Source: Nautilus pompilius
Lineage: Eukaryota > Mollusca > Cephalopoda > Nautilida > Nautilidae
Direction of reading: 5' to 3'
DNA length: 64,000 nt
NCBI GenBank assembly: GCA_018389105.1
Contig: JACATO010001096.1
Location: 310,001 to 374,000 of the forward strand
Shown here: positions 50,741-62,556 of the stretch, one piece after another
How positions within the stretch are numbered: position 1 is the stretch's first letter
How the letters are laid out: each line of letters starts with the position of its first letter
Position numbers and translations under genes: made by a program
The notes under the pieces: model-generated
Database searches by the model: none
What the model saw: the letters and a program-made list of their open reading frames with translations, nothing else
Told to the model about the DNA's origin: nothing

Positions 50741-50811
50741 CTACCATACAGTAGAAACATAAGACTGAGTTGCTTTCTTCATTGTATTCATTGTAATAAA
50801 GCCACAGAAAT

Positions 50812-51025
50812 CTACTGTATCACCGAGCACACAATGATCGCTGATGATTGTCGAAAGAACTTAGTGGAAATTTCATTGCAAGCTTCTGAGATCGTCATCA
50901 GCTGATAATTGGGCAGGAAGACGTTCAGTCTCACGTACACAGATTTATTGTAGGCTGGATGGTTACAGACTACTGTATTCTGAATGATCTGATACCATAA
51001 CAGCAACATCTTCATTTTAAGCATT
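50812..51025 (-). other. Candidate exon in the 50-51 kb cluster, textbook acceptor
   Basis: On the minus strand the acceptor TTTTTCTCTTATTTCAG (ending above 51025) is the best in the window. The frame begins with an ATG one base inside the exon and runs 70 codons to a TAG (MLKMKMLLLWYQIIQNTVV ... LMTISEACNEISTKFFRQ). A donor TAC|GTGAGA near 50933 would end it earlier. The peptide looks real but is not recognised. A faint resemblance to receptor ligand-binding domains is not strong enough to assign. Confidence 0.4.
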
Positions 51026-51029
51026 CTGA

Positions 51030-52590
51030 AATAAGAGAAAAAGAAAACATAAATAAAGTATAATATTGATACGAAAGTGGATTATTAAGCTATTTGTAAA
51101 CTACAATTAAATTATTTCCTATTATAAAAACCATGGGCTTCGATGAGTGTGAGTGTCCAAAATTGAATATTAAATCGTGGTGAAATGGTTTTGTGACAAA
51201 ATAAAAAAGTCTCTTTTTTTACTTCAACCATTTTCTAGGAATTACTTTTGATAAAATTGGACAAATTTACAATATTTTCATTATCCTGACCATAGATCCC
51301 ATTCGTGAGGTTTTAAAGTCTATATTCAGTCAACGTCCAACGTATCCCTATAAATGATGTCAGTCACGTGCCCCACAACTTTCCTGGGATGAAATTTCAG
51401 CAAATTCAGACTAAGTCCTGAACTTCGTCACCCCTTCCTTTCTGGACATGAGCCCAGCTTACTCACACACAAACGCTTACCGTCTTTAGATGGCCATAAA
51501 CTGATAGCGTAAACTCTGTAACATCTCTTTTATCTTTCCGCACTTTTTGTGTCAGTTGAACGTTTGTGACTGCCAAGTCTCCAAACATTTCCAACTAGAG
51601 ACTCACCGAAACGATAAACACAAATAACATAAGTATCCACTCAGTAAGAGCCGTGTTTCTTCCCTTACAGAAGCCATCACATCACCATTTTTATGTGGGC
51701 TGCTGCCATTAAAATGAATTTGTTTTCTGGATTCAAAAAATACTGGAGAAGGTCCAGCTGCTGTGAACAGATCTTTCTCTCGCGGTTTATGCAGTTAAGA
51801 ACAACGTAATAGCATATTAATCTTATCAGGCCCTCCCTCCCTAACCCCTGAGAGGTAAAGTCTGTTCTGCTGTATTCTAATTCGCGTTTCTATTTCTAAT
51901 ATCCGAAGACAATAATTTCCGGTAGGTCTGGAAACACACAAAGTTTATTCAAAAGCGTACCAACTCACAGCTTTAATGAAAGAAAAGATTTTATGGAAAA
52001 TGACGTAACTTATCCATATCGTTTTTATTCCATCTTCGACAAGTAGAAGTTCGAGGAATTCACCTAAGGCCGTATATTCGGCGGCTACTAATCCTTGACG
52101 CCATCTCTGATAGAAACCGAGCGTGGCGATAGGATAGTCATAGTTCTTTTTCTTACCTGAGGCTTAATCTTAAGTCAAGAAAAGTTGTATGGAGAAACGG
52201 AGATGAAGCTTATCGGAAAAGAAGACGGATCTCTGTCTCCAAAGAAAAATCTCCTCTTACATTTATGTATCTGAACCTTGTAAATCCTCTTAATTCCAAG
52301 GACAAAGGAATTTCTACGTTGTTACGGAAATGTGCATGCCTGGTTTTGGTATTAATTAATATTCCGGTCTACACTGCAGGTTTGTGTGGTTAGGTTCTCT
52401 CAGCGTTAAAGATGATAGCGAAAGATTCAGAAATTCCATTCAGTGAATGACAACAAGAGGTTGGTTAGTTAATACTCGCTGTCGTTGTGCCCACAGTATT
52501 TGTTAGGCTAATTCGGAAAAGTAAAACCAGCGACAAATTTTACAGCTGTTTAGTTACGTTTGGCCTGCTCTCGCAATCAGATAGTTACCC
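51030..52590. other. No gene recognised
   Basis: This is AT-rich sequence without supported coding or repeat features. Confidence 0.4.
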
Positions 52591-52599
52591 TGCTATATC

Positions 52600-52668
52600 T
52601 GGAGATCGCCATGGCCTCGACCGGTCAGTCAGTCTCCCGGCTAACATCTGAGCCACCACGCCGCCCAA
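52600..52668 (-). repeat. Probable tRNA-derived SINE head, minus strand
   Basis: Read on the minus strand, the segment gives GTGGTGGCTCAGATGTTAG (A-box region), then GAGACTGACTGACC at the anticodon arm, then GGTCGAGG. This is the order and approximate spacing of tRNA-derived SINE heads in animals. The B-box is degraded (GGTCGAGGCC for GGTTCGANTCC). It is too decayed for a functional tRNA. The SINE body below 52600 could not be delimited. Confidence 0.4.
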
Positions 52669-52843
52669 ACCATGCAGACTCACACTAAACCAAACTTAAT
52701 TGTTTTCTATACACAGACCAGCACATTGGAAGAAATTGGCTGAAGCGTATATATTAAAAGCTAGACACACACACGTGGATTTTGACTACACTCACAAACC
52801 GGACGTTGCATTCCGGTGATTCTAACGTTGAGGAAAATCCCTC

Positions 52844-52844
<1 letters not shown>

Positions 52845-52884
<40 letters not shown>

Positions 52885-52918
52885 TAATAAAAATAATAAT
52901 AATAATAATAATAATACA
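52845..52918 (+). repeat. (AAT)n microsatellite
   Basis: Two blocks of AAT triplets are separated by an AT-rich interruption. Asparagine or isoleucine runs in the translated frames are artefacts. Confidence 0.93.
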
Positions 52919-52924
52919 AATTAT

Positions 52925-54110
52925 GCAGATGTACAGATGTGACGTCATCGAGAACACATGTTAGTTCACCGTTCGGCTTATTTTAGCATATACGCGGATA
53001 CAGTCTTGTTAAACCATTTTGCTAAGTTATAAGGTTTAATTGTCGCACTGGTCGAAAAAAAACTGATCTGTTGCCAACTGATCAGTCACGTACCCCGCTT
53101 CCGTGATCTATTTAATCTACATCTGAGCTGTCTTTCCTGTCGTCGAGATCGTTTGATGGCCTTTTTGGGGGCCACTGCTTCGCTCCGCTCATACGACTGA
53201 CTGACTGGTCGGAATAGTACGCGGACGTCTTTGCGAGTGTCACCGAATAGAGTCGATAGGAAGTTAACTTGCTATTAAGCTTCAGAGAGAGAGAGAGAGA
53301 GAGAGATTATCTACAACACTCTTCGATCGGGTTAGACAAATCGTACCATTTCCCCCGAAGTCCGTGTTTACGGTGCTCGGTGCTCGTTTGAGACTCTGGC
53401 CGTTTCTCTTATTTTGCCCTCTCCGCTGGATCATCATCTCACGTCAATTACGACCGTCTTCCACTTGTCTGCACAATTTCACGACCTTCTCTCGAACTGT
53501 CTGCGGGTCGCTCTCTTAGATAAATAATGCTTGTGGTTTTATTACCATGGACAGTAGATTCTTTCTATGCTTTTATATGCTTCTTTGTTTCATAAAAAGA
53601 GCGCAGCGCAGCGAAATGTTATCTTCCACATACGGTGGGCGAATAATCGTTTTGAAGAGGAAATTTCTTCAAGTTAAACTGAACAGCCGCTGTATCCACG
53701 TAAGCTAATGCTGCGGGTGAATTATGGAAATTCTGGTGCTTTCCATAGTTTTCTTCGGTCATTTTTAAAATCTATCTTTTCTCCTTTCTTCCAAATTCGA
53801 ATGATTTTAAAAGCAATTAGATAACCATCATGGTTTTTTTCTGTCTTTAAAGAGTTAATTAATAATCGCACAAAATAACATAAACGCTGTCACATGACGT
53901 CAGAGTGAAACTTTAATTGCTTTTTTGAAGAAACTTGGATGGATAATAGATAACTCTTCGGAGGATTGATTTAGTCTAGTACTGGCAAATCAAAAGGCCA
54001 ACTAACTCACCTCTGACGCTATCAGGAAAGTTCTTACAAATTATAATAATTTATAATGGGCGCTGGACCAATTTTGGAGGTGATAGTTTGGGATGTTACA
54101 TAGAGAAGGA
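52925..54110. other. No gene recognised; GA microsatellite and CRE palindromes
   Basis: A (GA)n run lies at about 53285-53308. TGACGTCA occurs at 52940-52947 and 53895-53902. No gene is supported. Confidence 0.4.
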
Positions 54111-54114
54111 AATT

Positions 54115-54202
54115 GGGAGAGAGAGAGAGAGAGAGAGATGACGTCAGTTAAGGAAAGAGAGAGGGAGAGAGGGAGGGAGAGGAGAGAGAGAGAGGGAGAG
54201 AG

Positions 54203-54242
<40 letters not shown>

Positions 54243-54332
54243 GAGCGGGAGAGACGAGAGAGAGAGGAGAGAGATGACGTCAGTAAAGAGAGAGGGAGAG
54301 GGAGGAGAGGAGAGAGAGAGAGAGAGAGAGAT
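54115..54332 (+). repeat. (GA)n microsatellite with embedded TGACGTCA
   Basis: A polypurine tract of about 215 bases is interrupted twice by GATGACGTCAGT (palindromes at 54139-54146 and 54275-54282). The flanks of both inserts are related (followed by TAAGGAAAGAG and AAAGAGAGAGG), so the CRE-bearing block was probably duplicated with the array. The Glu/Arg-rich frame is an artefact. Confidence 0.93.
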
Positions 54333-54334
54333 AT

Positions 54335-56078
54335 CTGTTTTATAAATTACTGACTGTTTCCACCTGTTTTTCTTTTTGTGGCAGAAACTTCTGGACCACT
54401 TGAGTTAGAATGAGGAAAACTAAAAGGTCCGTTAATTTTGAGGAAACACTGTATGAATGGTAATAAATTTGTCAGGAAATCTTTGTTTATTTGCAGGGTA
54501 ATAAAGCCCCATACATTTTCCATTTATCATTTTAACTTATTTGTTTCAAGATTAAGATCTGATGGCTTGAAAAATATTCCTTTTTAAATTTGGTTATACT
54601 CTAATTTAATTAGTATGCTAATTATTAAGTAATAATTTAATTTAATCAAAAAGTATTCGTCTAAGACGATAGGAAGAAACTTTCGTGAACCTGGACTGGG
54701 AGGAGCCATCAGCTGCTCTTATTTTAAAAGGGTGTTAGAATTGTACCTGAATCAGCGAAAAGACAGTTTGAGAAATAATTTTAAGGGATTTTGTTGCTTG
54801 AAATAACTTTCAGTGCTTGTTGATTTTGATTTTGTAAGGATAACTTAAAAAACAACAATAACACGTGCACCAACCGTGCGCTTCTAAGGCGGAACATGGA
54901 ACCCTGACACATTTCTAGATATGGTCAGCAGAGGTCTCCTCGATCTCGGTATCTTTGGGCCCGGTGGCTGGACTCGCCATCAGCTGATTGAAGCTGACGT
55001 CCTCCTAGGCCGTCAGCGTGGGTTTCGGGCTTGGAAGACAAAACTGTGTTGGTCGGTGTTCTCTGTTCTTGTGTTCTTCTGCAGAGCTTTGGAGAGAATG
55101 CACTACATCGCATTGTTGTGAGTGGCGCAGCGCCTCCATACCTACAAGTTCTAAATGGTGCGACCATAGCCATAAGCCGGTACTGGTAGTGAGGGAGGCC
55201 GAGACGTGAAGTTCGCAAGAGTTAATATCGGAAAGGATGTAAACAGATTTTAGATAAACTTGATTAATTTACTAGCTTACCCCCGTCTAAAGTGGAAAGT
55301 GGAGTCTAATACCGAATATGTAAAATCGTTCTTCAAGTCTATTATTATTATTATATGAGAGGTGCTAAATTTTGGTTTTAAAAATTATCAGCCACTGCAT
55401 CAGCTGTCATTGGCCGAACACTTTCTTGATGATTTGTGGGTGTCACCAAAAACAGTCGAAAATGTAAGGAACAAAGTATCTTAGCTACTAGCATAACATT
55501 GGATGGGCGCAATCTATAAAGGGAGCGTTCATTAAGCTTTAAAATGTTTTAAAGTCAAACTATTAGGGTAGTTAGTACGACGCTTTTCAATTTATTTGTG
55601 GTCGGTCCCTAAACGTTTATTAGCGCTGTAGACGACTATCGAACCAGTCTCTCACCAAGAGCGCTTCCCGTGGGCTGGTGTGAACGAGGGTCAACTACGG
55701 CCACAAACAGCTTTCACACAGCAATCCTCTCCACTAAACATGGCATAGAAAAGTACATAGACTACCATAAAATAATCAATGAATTTGCTTTGTTAGTGGG
55801 TTTTTAAGTTGTTTAAATGGTGTAGAATTCTTGACACTAAATGTAATATAAAAACTTGTCCATTTAACATTTTAATAAATACAAAGATAGTGATTCATTC
55901 AGATATAATCCGCCAATAATTCTTTTGATTTTCTTTGTCCTCGGGTGGCCAAACTAATGTCAATAAAGACAAATGCCACCGCATTCGTACAAATATAAAA
56001 CTTCTTCAAAAGTCAAAACAATTTCAACTACAGTCAGTATATATTTAAGAAGTGGAAAAATCACAATGTTACTGTTAT
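54335..56078. other. No gene recognised
   Basis: AT-rich, with a moderately GC-rich block at 54880-55210 that is open on both strands without recognisable domains. Confidence 0.4.
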
Positions 56079-56714
56079 GTGTGGAAGTTATTCTTCCTTA
56101 ACCCTCTGTTAGCGCTGCGTGGCTCCATATGTTCTGGAAGTTATTGCTCATTAACCCTCTGTTAGCAATGCGTGGCTCCATGTGTTCTGGAAGTTATTGC
56201 TCATTAACCCTCTGTTAGCAATGCGTGGCTCCATGTGTTCTGGAAGTTATTGCTCATTAACCCTCTGTTAGCAATGCGTGGCTCCATGTGTTCTGGAAGT
56301 TATTGCTCATTAACCTTCTGTTAGCAATGCGTGGCTCCATGTGTTCTGGAAGTTATTGCTCATTAACCCTCTGTTAGCGCTGCGTGGCTCCATGTGTTCT
56401 GGAAGTTATTGCTCATTAACCCTCTGTTAGCACTGCGTGGCTCCATGTGTTCTGAAAGTTATTGCTCATTAACCCTCTGTTAGCACTGCGTGGCTCCATG
56501 TGTTCTGGAAGTTATTGCTCATTAACCCTCTGTTAGCACTGCCTGGCTCCATGTGTTCTGGAAGTTATTGCTCATTAACCCTCTGTTAGCACTGCCTGGT
56601 TCCATGTGTTCTGGAAGTTATTGCTCATTAACCCTCTGCTAGCACTGCCTGGCTCCATGTGTTCTGGAAGTTATTGCTCATTAACCCTCTGTTAGCAATG
56701 CCCGGCTCCATGTG
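56079..56714 (+). repeat. Minisatellite, 53-bp unit x 12
   Basis: Eleven units of exactly 53 bases start with TTCTGGAAG at 56132, 56185 and onward to 56714. A more diverged unit precedes them at 56079-56131. Each unit contains ATTAACCCTCTGTTAGC and GGCTCCATGTG. Variation is concentrated at GCAATGCG/GCACTGCC/GCGCTGCG. The period is not a multiple of three, so no long frame arises. Confidence 0.96.
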
Positions 56715-56719
56715 TTCTG

Positions 56720-57340
56720 AAATGAAAGGACTTTCGTTTGTTACCATCATCAGTTTGACAAACAAACCGCTGTTTTTTTAGGAAGACGGCCCCGCGCCCA
56801 TCAGCTCCCACTGACGTAAAGCCTAGCGACCCTACGATCAACGAAGGAGGGCTGTGCAGGTTTTCGGGTCCGGAAGGACGCGTATTTAACCTCTTTATGT
56901 TTTGTGGGTTCTTGGTGAAAACTCGAGCCACACACTATCCGTTAGGATGCACGGGTGTCGGCTGAGTCCGTTGTTGAGATTCCAGCTCCTGAATCCTTTT
57001 TTGAAATAAATGCTGTTTATTTGCGACAGAAAAACAGGGAGGGCTTAAGGTGGATCCACGATGCCAAGATCCCGGCACCTAGACGCACTTCGCCCGTATC
57101 CACAAGAGTGACGTCAAGATCCACTCTCCCACACAAGTCGGACCTGTTGTATTGTTGGCGGGTCTTCCGTGCGACTTCCCCCCGAAAGATTTGTACCTGA
57201 TGTTGTCTAAGGAATCTTCAGTACGTGAAGGGAATAGATGCTGTAGCTGTTGTGACTGTGATAACAGGATCATTCATTTCTCTTTTATTTATTCACAGTC
57301 TTAATTTCTGAAAGTCTGCACGGAATCCAACCGAAACTCC
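56720..57340. other. No gene recognised
   Basis: This is a spacer between two minisatellites, with a TGACGTCA palindrome at 57109-57116. Minus- and plus-strand frames here are short and unrecognised. Confidence 0.4.
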
Positions 57341-57390
57341 AATGGATCATCTAGAAGAAGGACTTGTAAAACGGCGCAGTAGTGCAGTTG

Positions 57391-58273
57391 GGGACCCTGC
57401 TAAAGTTGAGGGACCCAGTTCGAATCCCGTTCGGACCGCGGCACGATTCGGGTGGGGTGGGGACCCTGCTAAAGCTGAGGGACCCAGTTCGAATCCCGTT
57501 CGGACCGCGGCACGATTCGGGTGGGGTGGGGACCCTGCTAAAGTTGAGGGACCCAGTTCGAATCCCGTTCGGACCGCGGCACGATTCGGTGGGGTGGGGA
57601 CCCTGCTAATGTTGAGGGACCCAGTTCGAATCCCGTTCGGACCGCGGCACGATTCGGGTGGGGTGGGGACCCTGCTAAGTTGAGGGACCCAGTTCGAATC
57701 CCGTTCGGACCGCGGCACGATTCGGGTGGGGTGGGGACCCTGCTAATGTTGAGGGACCCAGTTCGAATCACGTTCGGACCGCGGCACGATTCGGGTGGGG
57801 TGGGGACCCTGCTAAAGTTGAGGGACCCAGTTCGAATCCCGTTCGGACCGCGGCACGATTCGGGTGGGGTGGGGACCCTGCTAATGTTGAGGGACCCAGT
57901 TCGAATCCCGTTCGGACCGCGGCACGATTCGGGTGGGGTGGGGACCCTGCTAATGTTGAGGGACCCAGTTCGAATCCCGTTCGGACCGCGGCACGATTCG
58001 GGTGGGGTGGGGACCCTGCTAAAGTTGAGGGACCCAGTTCGAATCCCGTTCGGACCGCGGCACGATTCGGGTGGGGTGGGGACCCTGCTAAAGTTGAGGG
58101 ACCCAGTTCGAATCCCGTTCGGACCGCGGCACGATTCGGGTGGGGTGGGGACCCTGCTAATGTTGAGGGACCCAGTTCGAATCCCGTTCGGACCGCGGCA
58201 CGATTCGGGTGGGGTGGGGACCCTGCTAAAGTTGAGGGACCCAATTCGAATCCCGTTCGGACCGCGGCACGAT
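57391..58273. repeat. Minisatellite, 69-bp unit x 13, GC- and CpG-rich
   Basis: Units start GGGACCCTGC at 57391, 57460, 57529, 57597, 57666, 57734, 57803 and then every 69 bases to 58217. Two early units are 68 bases because of single deletions. Each unit holds GTTCGAATCCCG, close to the Pol III B-box, as well as CCGCGG and several CpGs. The 3' eight units are nearly identical. Because 69 is a multiple of three, both strands stay open (for example LRDPVRIPFGPRHDSGGVGT). An ATG at 57342 (MDHLEEGLVKRRSS) leads into the array but the frame breaks at the 68-base units. Confidence 0.97.
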
Positions 58274-58274
58274 T

Positions 58275-61200
58275 CCCTCTCGCTCTTCTTCGCCGGCCGA
58301 GAGCGTCGACTTCCTTTTCCGAGTTTTCCCGACCTGCTGGGTCACCCTAACCCTCCCCGGTTCTAGATCCCTTTTATGGGATGCCATCAACCTGTAAGTC
58401 GGGGGGGCCGGGCTCGCAAAGCACAGGGGCTTCATTTCCGCGCCGCGCTTATTTCTGAATATAAAACTTTCCGTCCGAAGGAAGAAAGAACGGAGCAATT
58501 TATCCAGTAACTCGCATTCCCTAAATTTCCAATATTTCACAGTTTTCTTTTAAGAAGAAAATAAATGGAAATTTAAAAAAATAAAACAACGCCCTAAGCA
58601 AGCGAATTTGTGTAATTTAAATAATTTGGTGGCATTTACTTCATATTTCAATTTATTTGAATAAAACCTCACTCCGAAGACCGCATTAACTACGAAGCAG
58701 CGGATGGTAATAACAACATCTTTGCCTTTCGTGGCGTCGTTGTTGATGATGGATATTTATGCGGGTCACTTGGGGAAAAAAAAATACTTATTAGCATAAA
58801 TTAGTTATCGCGCTTTCTATTTATTCCGGCTGTCAGGTTTTCTATGGGTCTTTCCCGAATATCGATTCCAGAAGTTCATCCCTCGAGTCGAGAATACCAT
58901 CGCTCTGCTGGTCGCCCGATAATTTTCGGAATGAGGCTGTCGTGAGTTTCTGGCTTCTTCTCACGAGTCAACATGTTAATTTCCTCTCCTTCCTATAATT
59001 GGTTATGAAAAAGTGGACTTTTGTGGACAGGAAAACAAAAGTATTTCAGCTGCCATTCGGGTTTAGTGCCAGAGAATATTTCTTTAGTCTCAGAACGGTC
59101 TCTTTTGTGGTTCTCAACTCAGTCTCTAAACTTTAAGTTTATCGCAGTCTGAACGGACCGACTGAGTTACCTCCCTCAAACGGCGCCCGTCATTGTAAAG
59201 ACAGAGCCTCTAAAGTGAAATTATTATATATTTATATATTGTATTTTTAACTAAATTCTTCACTTCTGATTAATTAAGAACTGCGAAATTTGTGGTTTTA
59301 TTTCTGAAGCATCAATTCGACTTAATATACGATACATATTTAGGGGACTGATACAAGAAACTCGTCAGCCAGTCGCACCTCTGCCTTCACTAACCTCCGA
59401 CTCCCCTCTGTCGGGTTCTGTTAGGCTTCTTCATTTGACATTTACTTTTTAATACCCAACAAATTAAAGAGCGATATCTGTTTATCGAAGTCATTCGTAC
59501 TGCTGTCGTCGGAACTAAGTTATGTTTTAGCGAATATCTTCGGGAGAAGAGTTTAGCGCAACTAATCCATCTAACAGCAAGGCTCCGTTCTAGGAGAGAC
59601 GGGGATATCTCCGGGGAGTTCTTGGGGATCTCAGAACCTAAAGTGTGGTATCTCAGAAAATGACTTCAACGATATCCATCCCCTTTTTGGTATTTGAGCC
59701 AAGAAAACTCATTTCTAGTTAAAATGTCAAGAAATTAGGAATAAAAAAACACATTCAGCCGTCTAATTGCTTTTCAAATCACTTTCGTTATCAATCTGGT
59801 GCCAGGTCTCTCAAATGTCCCTATTTATTAGTAGAGGTTTTAATTACGAGAAAACGTATTTATTATTCATGCTGACATTTTATTTGAAATTTATAAGCGC
59901 ATAAATTTAAAGTGCGGATGAATTTGATTTTAATCGCCAAGATTGAATTACCCAGAAACATGAATGGTTTTCCCATCGTGAACGCTCACTGACTACTGAC
60001 CCACACCGACAAAGCTTTCTTCGATGGCGACGGTATGTTAAAGATATCGCAGGTGTATTTGAGTAATTACTAAATAATAGCATAATGGCAACAATAAAAA
60101 CTTTAAACGACTACAGCAAAATAACAGGGACCTACTAGAGTACACCCTGCAGCAGGTTCTGGATATGAACCGTAGGAAAGAAAAGAGGGGAAGGAACATT
60201 TAGACTATTGTGAGAACTGAGTGTCCTACATCGGGCTGCGAGATGCAGAGAAGACCGGGATCGCGGTGCTAAGACTGCGAAAATACTGGGGGGGGGGAAA
60301 AATGAATGGAAAGAATTTATTACGATTTAAATGACGAAAGCATGTTTCGCGTTTGAAAAAAGTTGCAAGTGAATGACCATTCACCTTATGCAACCAGAAA
60401 ACACTCGGAAACATTTAACGACTGAGTAATTTATGGAACACGATCTGGAGGAAAGACGGCAGATGTCATAGCGATCGAGTCAGGGTTGGTTTTCTATCCT
60501 CACGCTGTGATTTTCTATCAGACGCATGTCGAAGCTCCACAAATCCACTGGTTTGTCGTCCAGTGTCTGTTTGCTCGCATGTATACATATTTTTAAAAAA
60601 TTTTTTCAGTCTTGTTTTGCTTCTTTTTTTAATCTAAAGGCACCGGCTGACATGCAAAGACTGCAGCTGAATTACCGAGCAGCGAACAAAGAAGTGAACT
60701 GCTGGCAACCATTGGCCCTGTACGGACATTACTGCTAACGGAGTATTCTTCTTTATTTCTAATAAACTATTTTGTCGGGATGACGCAACTAGGGCCTCTA
60801 GTGTACGGCTACGGCCAAACGTTTTTTTTGCATCACCCTAAAAATAACAATAGCAAAAGCTATCCTACAATCATGTTCATACAGCTTGACCACTTCTAAC
60901 CAAGTATTTGCACTTGTCGCCATGATTTACAAAATCTTTCCGGAAATAATCCCCGCGTACTGGATTCCAAATTGTCACATTTTCGATTTCGGTAACTTTT
61001 CCCGTGCACTTCAAATGTTACCTACACTGTCGTGCAGGTTTACCAGGGTTAATTTGATTGTCAATCAGAATTATAAAATAAAGAATAAATGACAAAAGGC
61101 AACAGTGCGTGCTGTACCATGGCTATCGTCAACAATTTTGCTCATTGCCATCTTAACACAGTAATGGGCAACCACTCGCAAGAAAAAACTACATTAGTAA

Positions 61201-61860
61201 CAGCTTCCTACAAGGTCCAGTCGCGTTTAAGATTCTTTTTATGGTCAAATGGTAGGTCGAGAAGCTCCCGGTCCGCTCTACACGTAATGTCTGGGAGTTG
61301 TAATGGGTCGGAGTCAGGACTTATCTGGAGACGCGCGCGCCTATTGGCTGTGACGTTGGGTATCACGTGACGTGAATTAACTAAGACGGTAACTTTGGAC
61401 AAAAAGTGTTAAAGTAGTGAATTATGAGTTATCAAAATAACGAACTAATTTGCAACTATGTTAATAATGACACCTATTAGAACATACAAAAATTAGTAAA
61501 ACAGTTTAGGTTAAATAAATAAGATGTCTGCGGTCTCAGCAGGGCGCCGCCTGCTGGTCGCTAGGAGTGGATGGAGGGGGGGACGGGGTCTTGAGGAGGA
61601 GAAAGTGGCGCGAACTCCGAGTACGATGTCATAATTTCCACGTCTGTAATTAGATTTAGGATGCTTCTGGGCTGACAGCTGCTGCTGCAGCAGGCGAGAT
61701 AAGAGTTATATCGTAGCCAGCCCGCACCCCCAACCAGTGCAACCTTTAACCAGTCAGTTTACTTGTGTTTAGGTGCAAACAGAACGTTTACACAACTTTA
61801 AACAAACCATAATATCTGCTGTCTGATGCGTTATATTTACAATGGATTCACTGATGATGT
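58275..61860. other. No gene recognised
   Basis: A GTTACCTCCCT motif lies at 59166-59176, and a TCACGTGA near 61363 is followed by CGTGA. The rest is AT-rich with no supported feature. Confidence 0.4.
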
Positions 61861-61869
61861 ACATGCACC

Positions 61870-61955
61870 CATTTGTCCGGAGATTCGAACACGAAACCCG
61901 CCCTCGTCGTCCCCGACGGTAGCTCTGCCATCATTTGCCAGAAGGTGCTGGTTCC
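61870..61955 (-). repeat. Possible tRNA-derived SINE head, minus strand
   Basis: On the minus strand the order is ATGGCAGAGCTACC (A-box-like), then GTCGGGGACGACGAGG, then GTGTTCGAATCTCC, a good B-box. The spacing of roughly 35 bases suits a tRNA-derived promoter. A second CTCGAACCCGG lies upstream. The acceptor stem is not recognisable. Confidence 0.38.
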
Positions 61956-62556
61956 GGGTTCGAGGAACGGCACCGGAATAGAGCACCCCCCACCTTTTCT
62001 GATTATTAGATTTCCCTGTTGTTTGCGAAATCTCAACGCCCATGATTACAGAAAATCGACTAATCCCTTCAGAATATTTGCTGCAGAAAACGGTGCTCGG
62101 CTTTATTGTATTCCTGTACTTACCGCATACTTTTGTGATGACGGCCTCCAGCAAAAGCAGGAAGCATACAATTGGTAATTAACTGCTCTGAGAAGCGAAG
62201 AGTTTAAAGCCTCGTTGTGTGTAAAGTGAAAGTAGAAGAAACGCACACTGGCGTAAAAGCAGCGGGGCGATGGAGATCTGTATCGTTGTAGCGACAGCTG
62301 GACGAAAAATTTAAAACTCTGCATTCAGTTGCAAGATTGTGAGTTAAATTTCCTGGGCGTTGCCAGAGACTGAAGCCTGTGTACACTCCATTTGTTCTCG
62401 GTAATGGTGGAATAGTTATCTAATATGATTTAAATAAATCGTTCTCATATATTTCCCATCATGTTAAATGTTAGTGTTATTCTTAAATAGGAAGACCCAT
62501 TTTAAGAACCAAATAAAAGCCGTAACCTAGACTTCCAGACTAGATTCCCTAAAATA

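Noticed and set aside
57342..58366. Repeat-encoded open frames, one beginning at an ATG (MDHLEEGL...)
   Set aside because: They come from the 69-bp array and break at the 68-base units; both strands are open.
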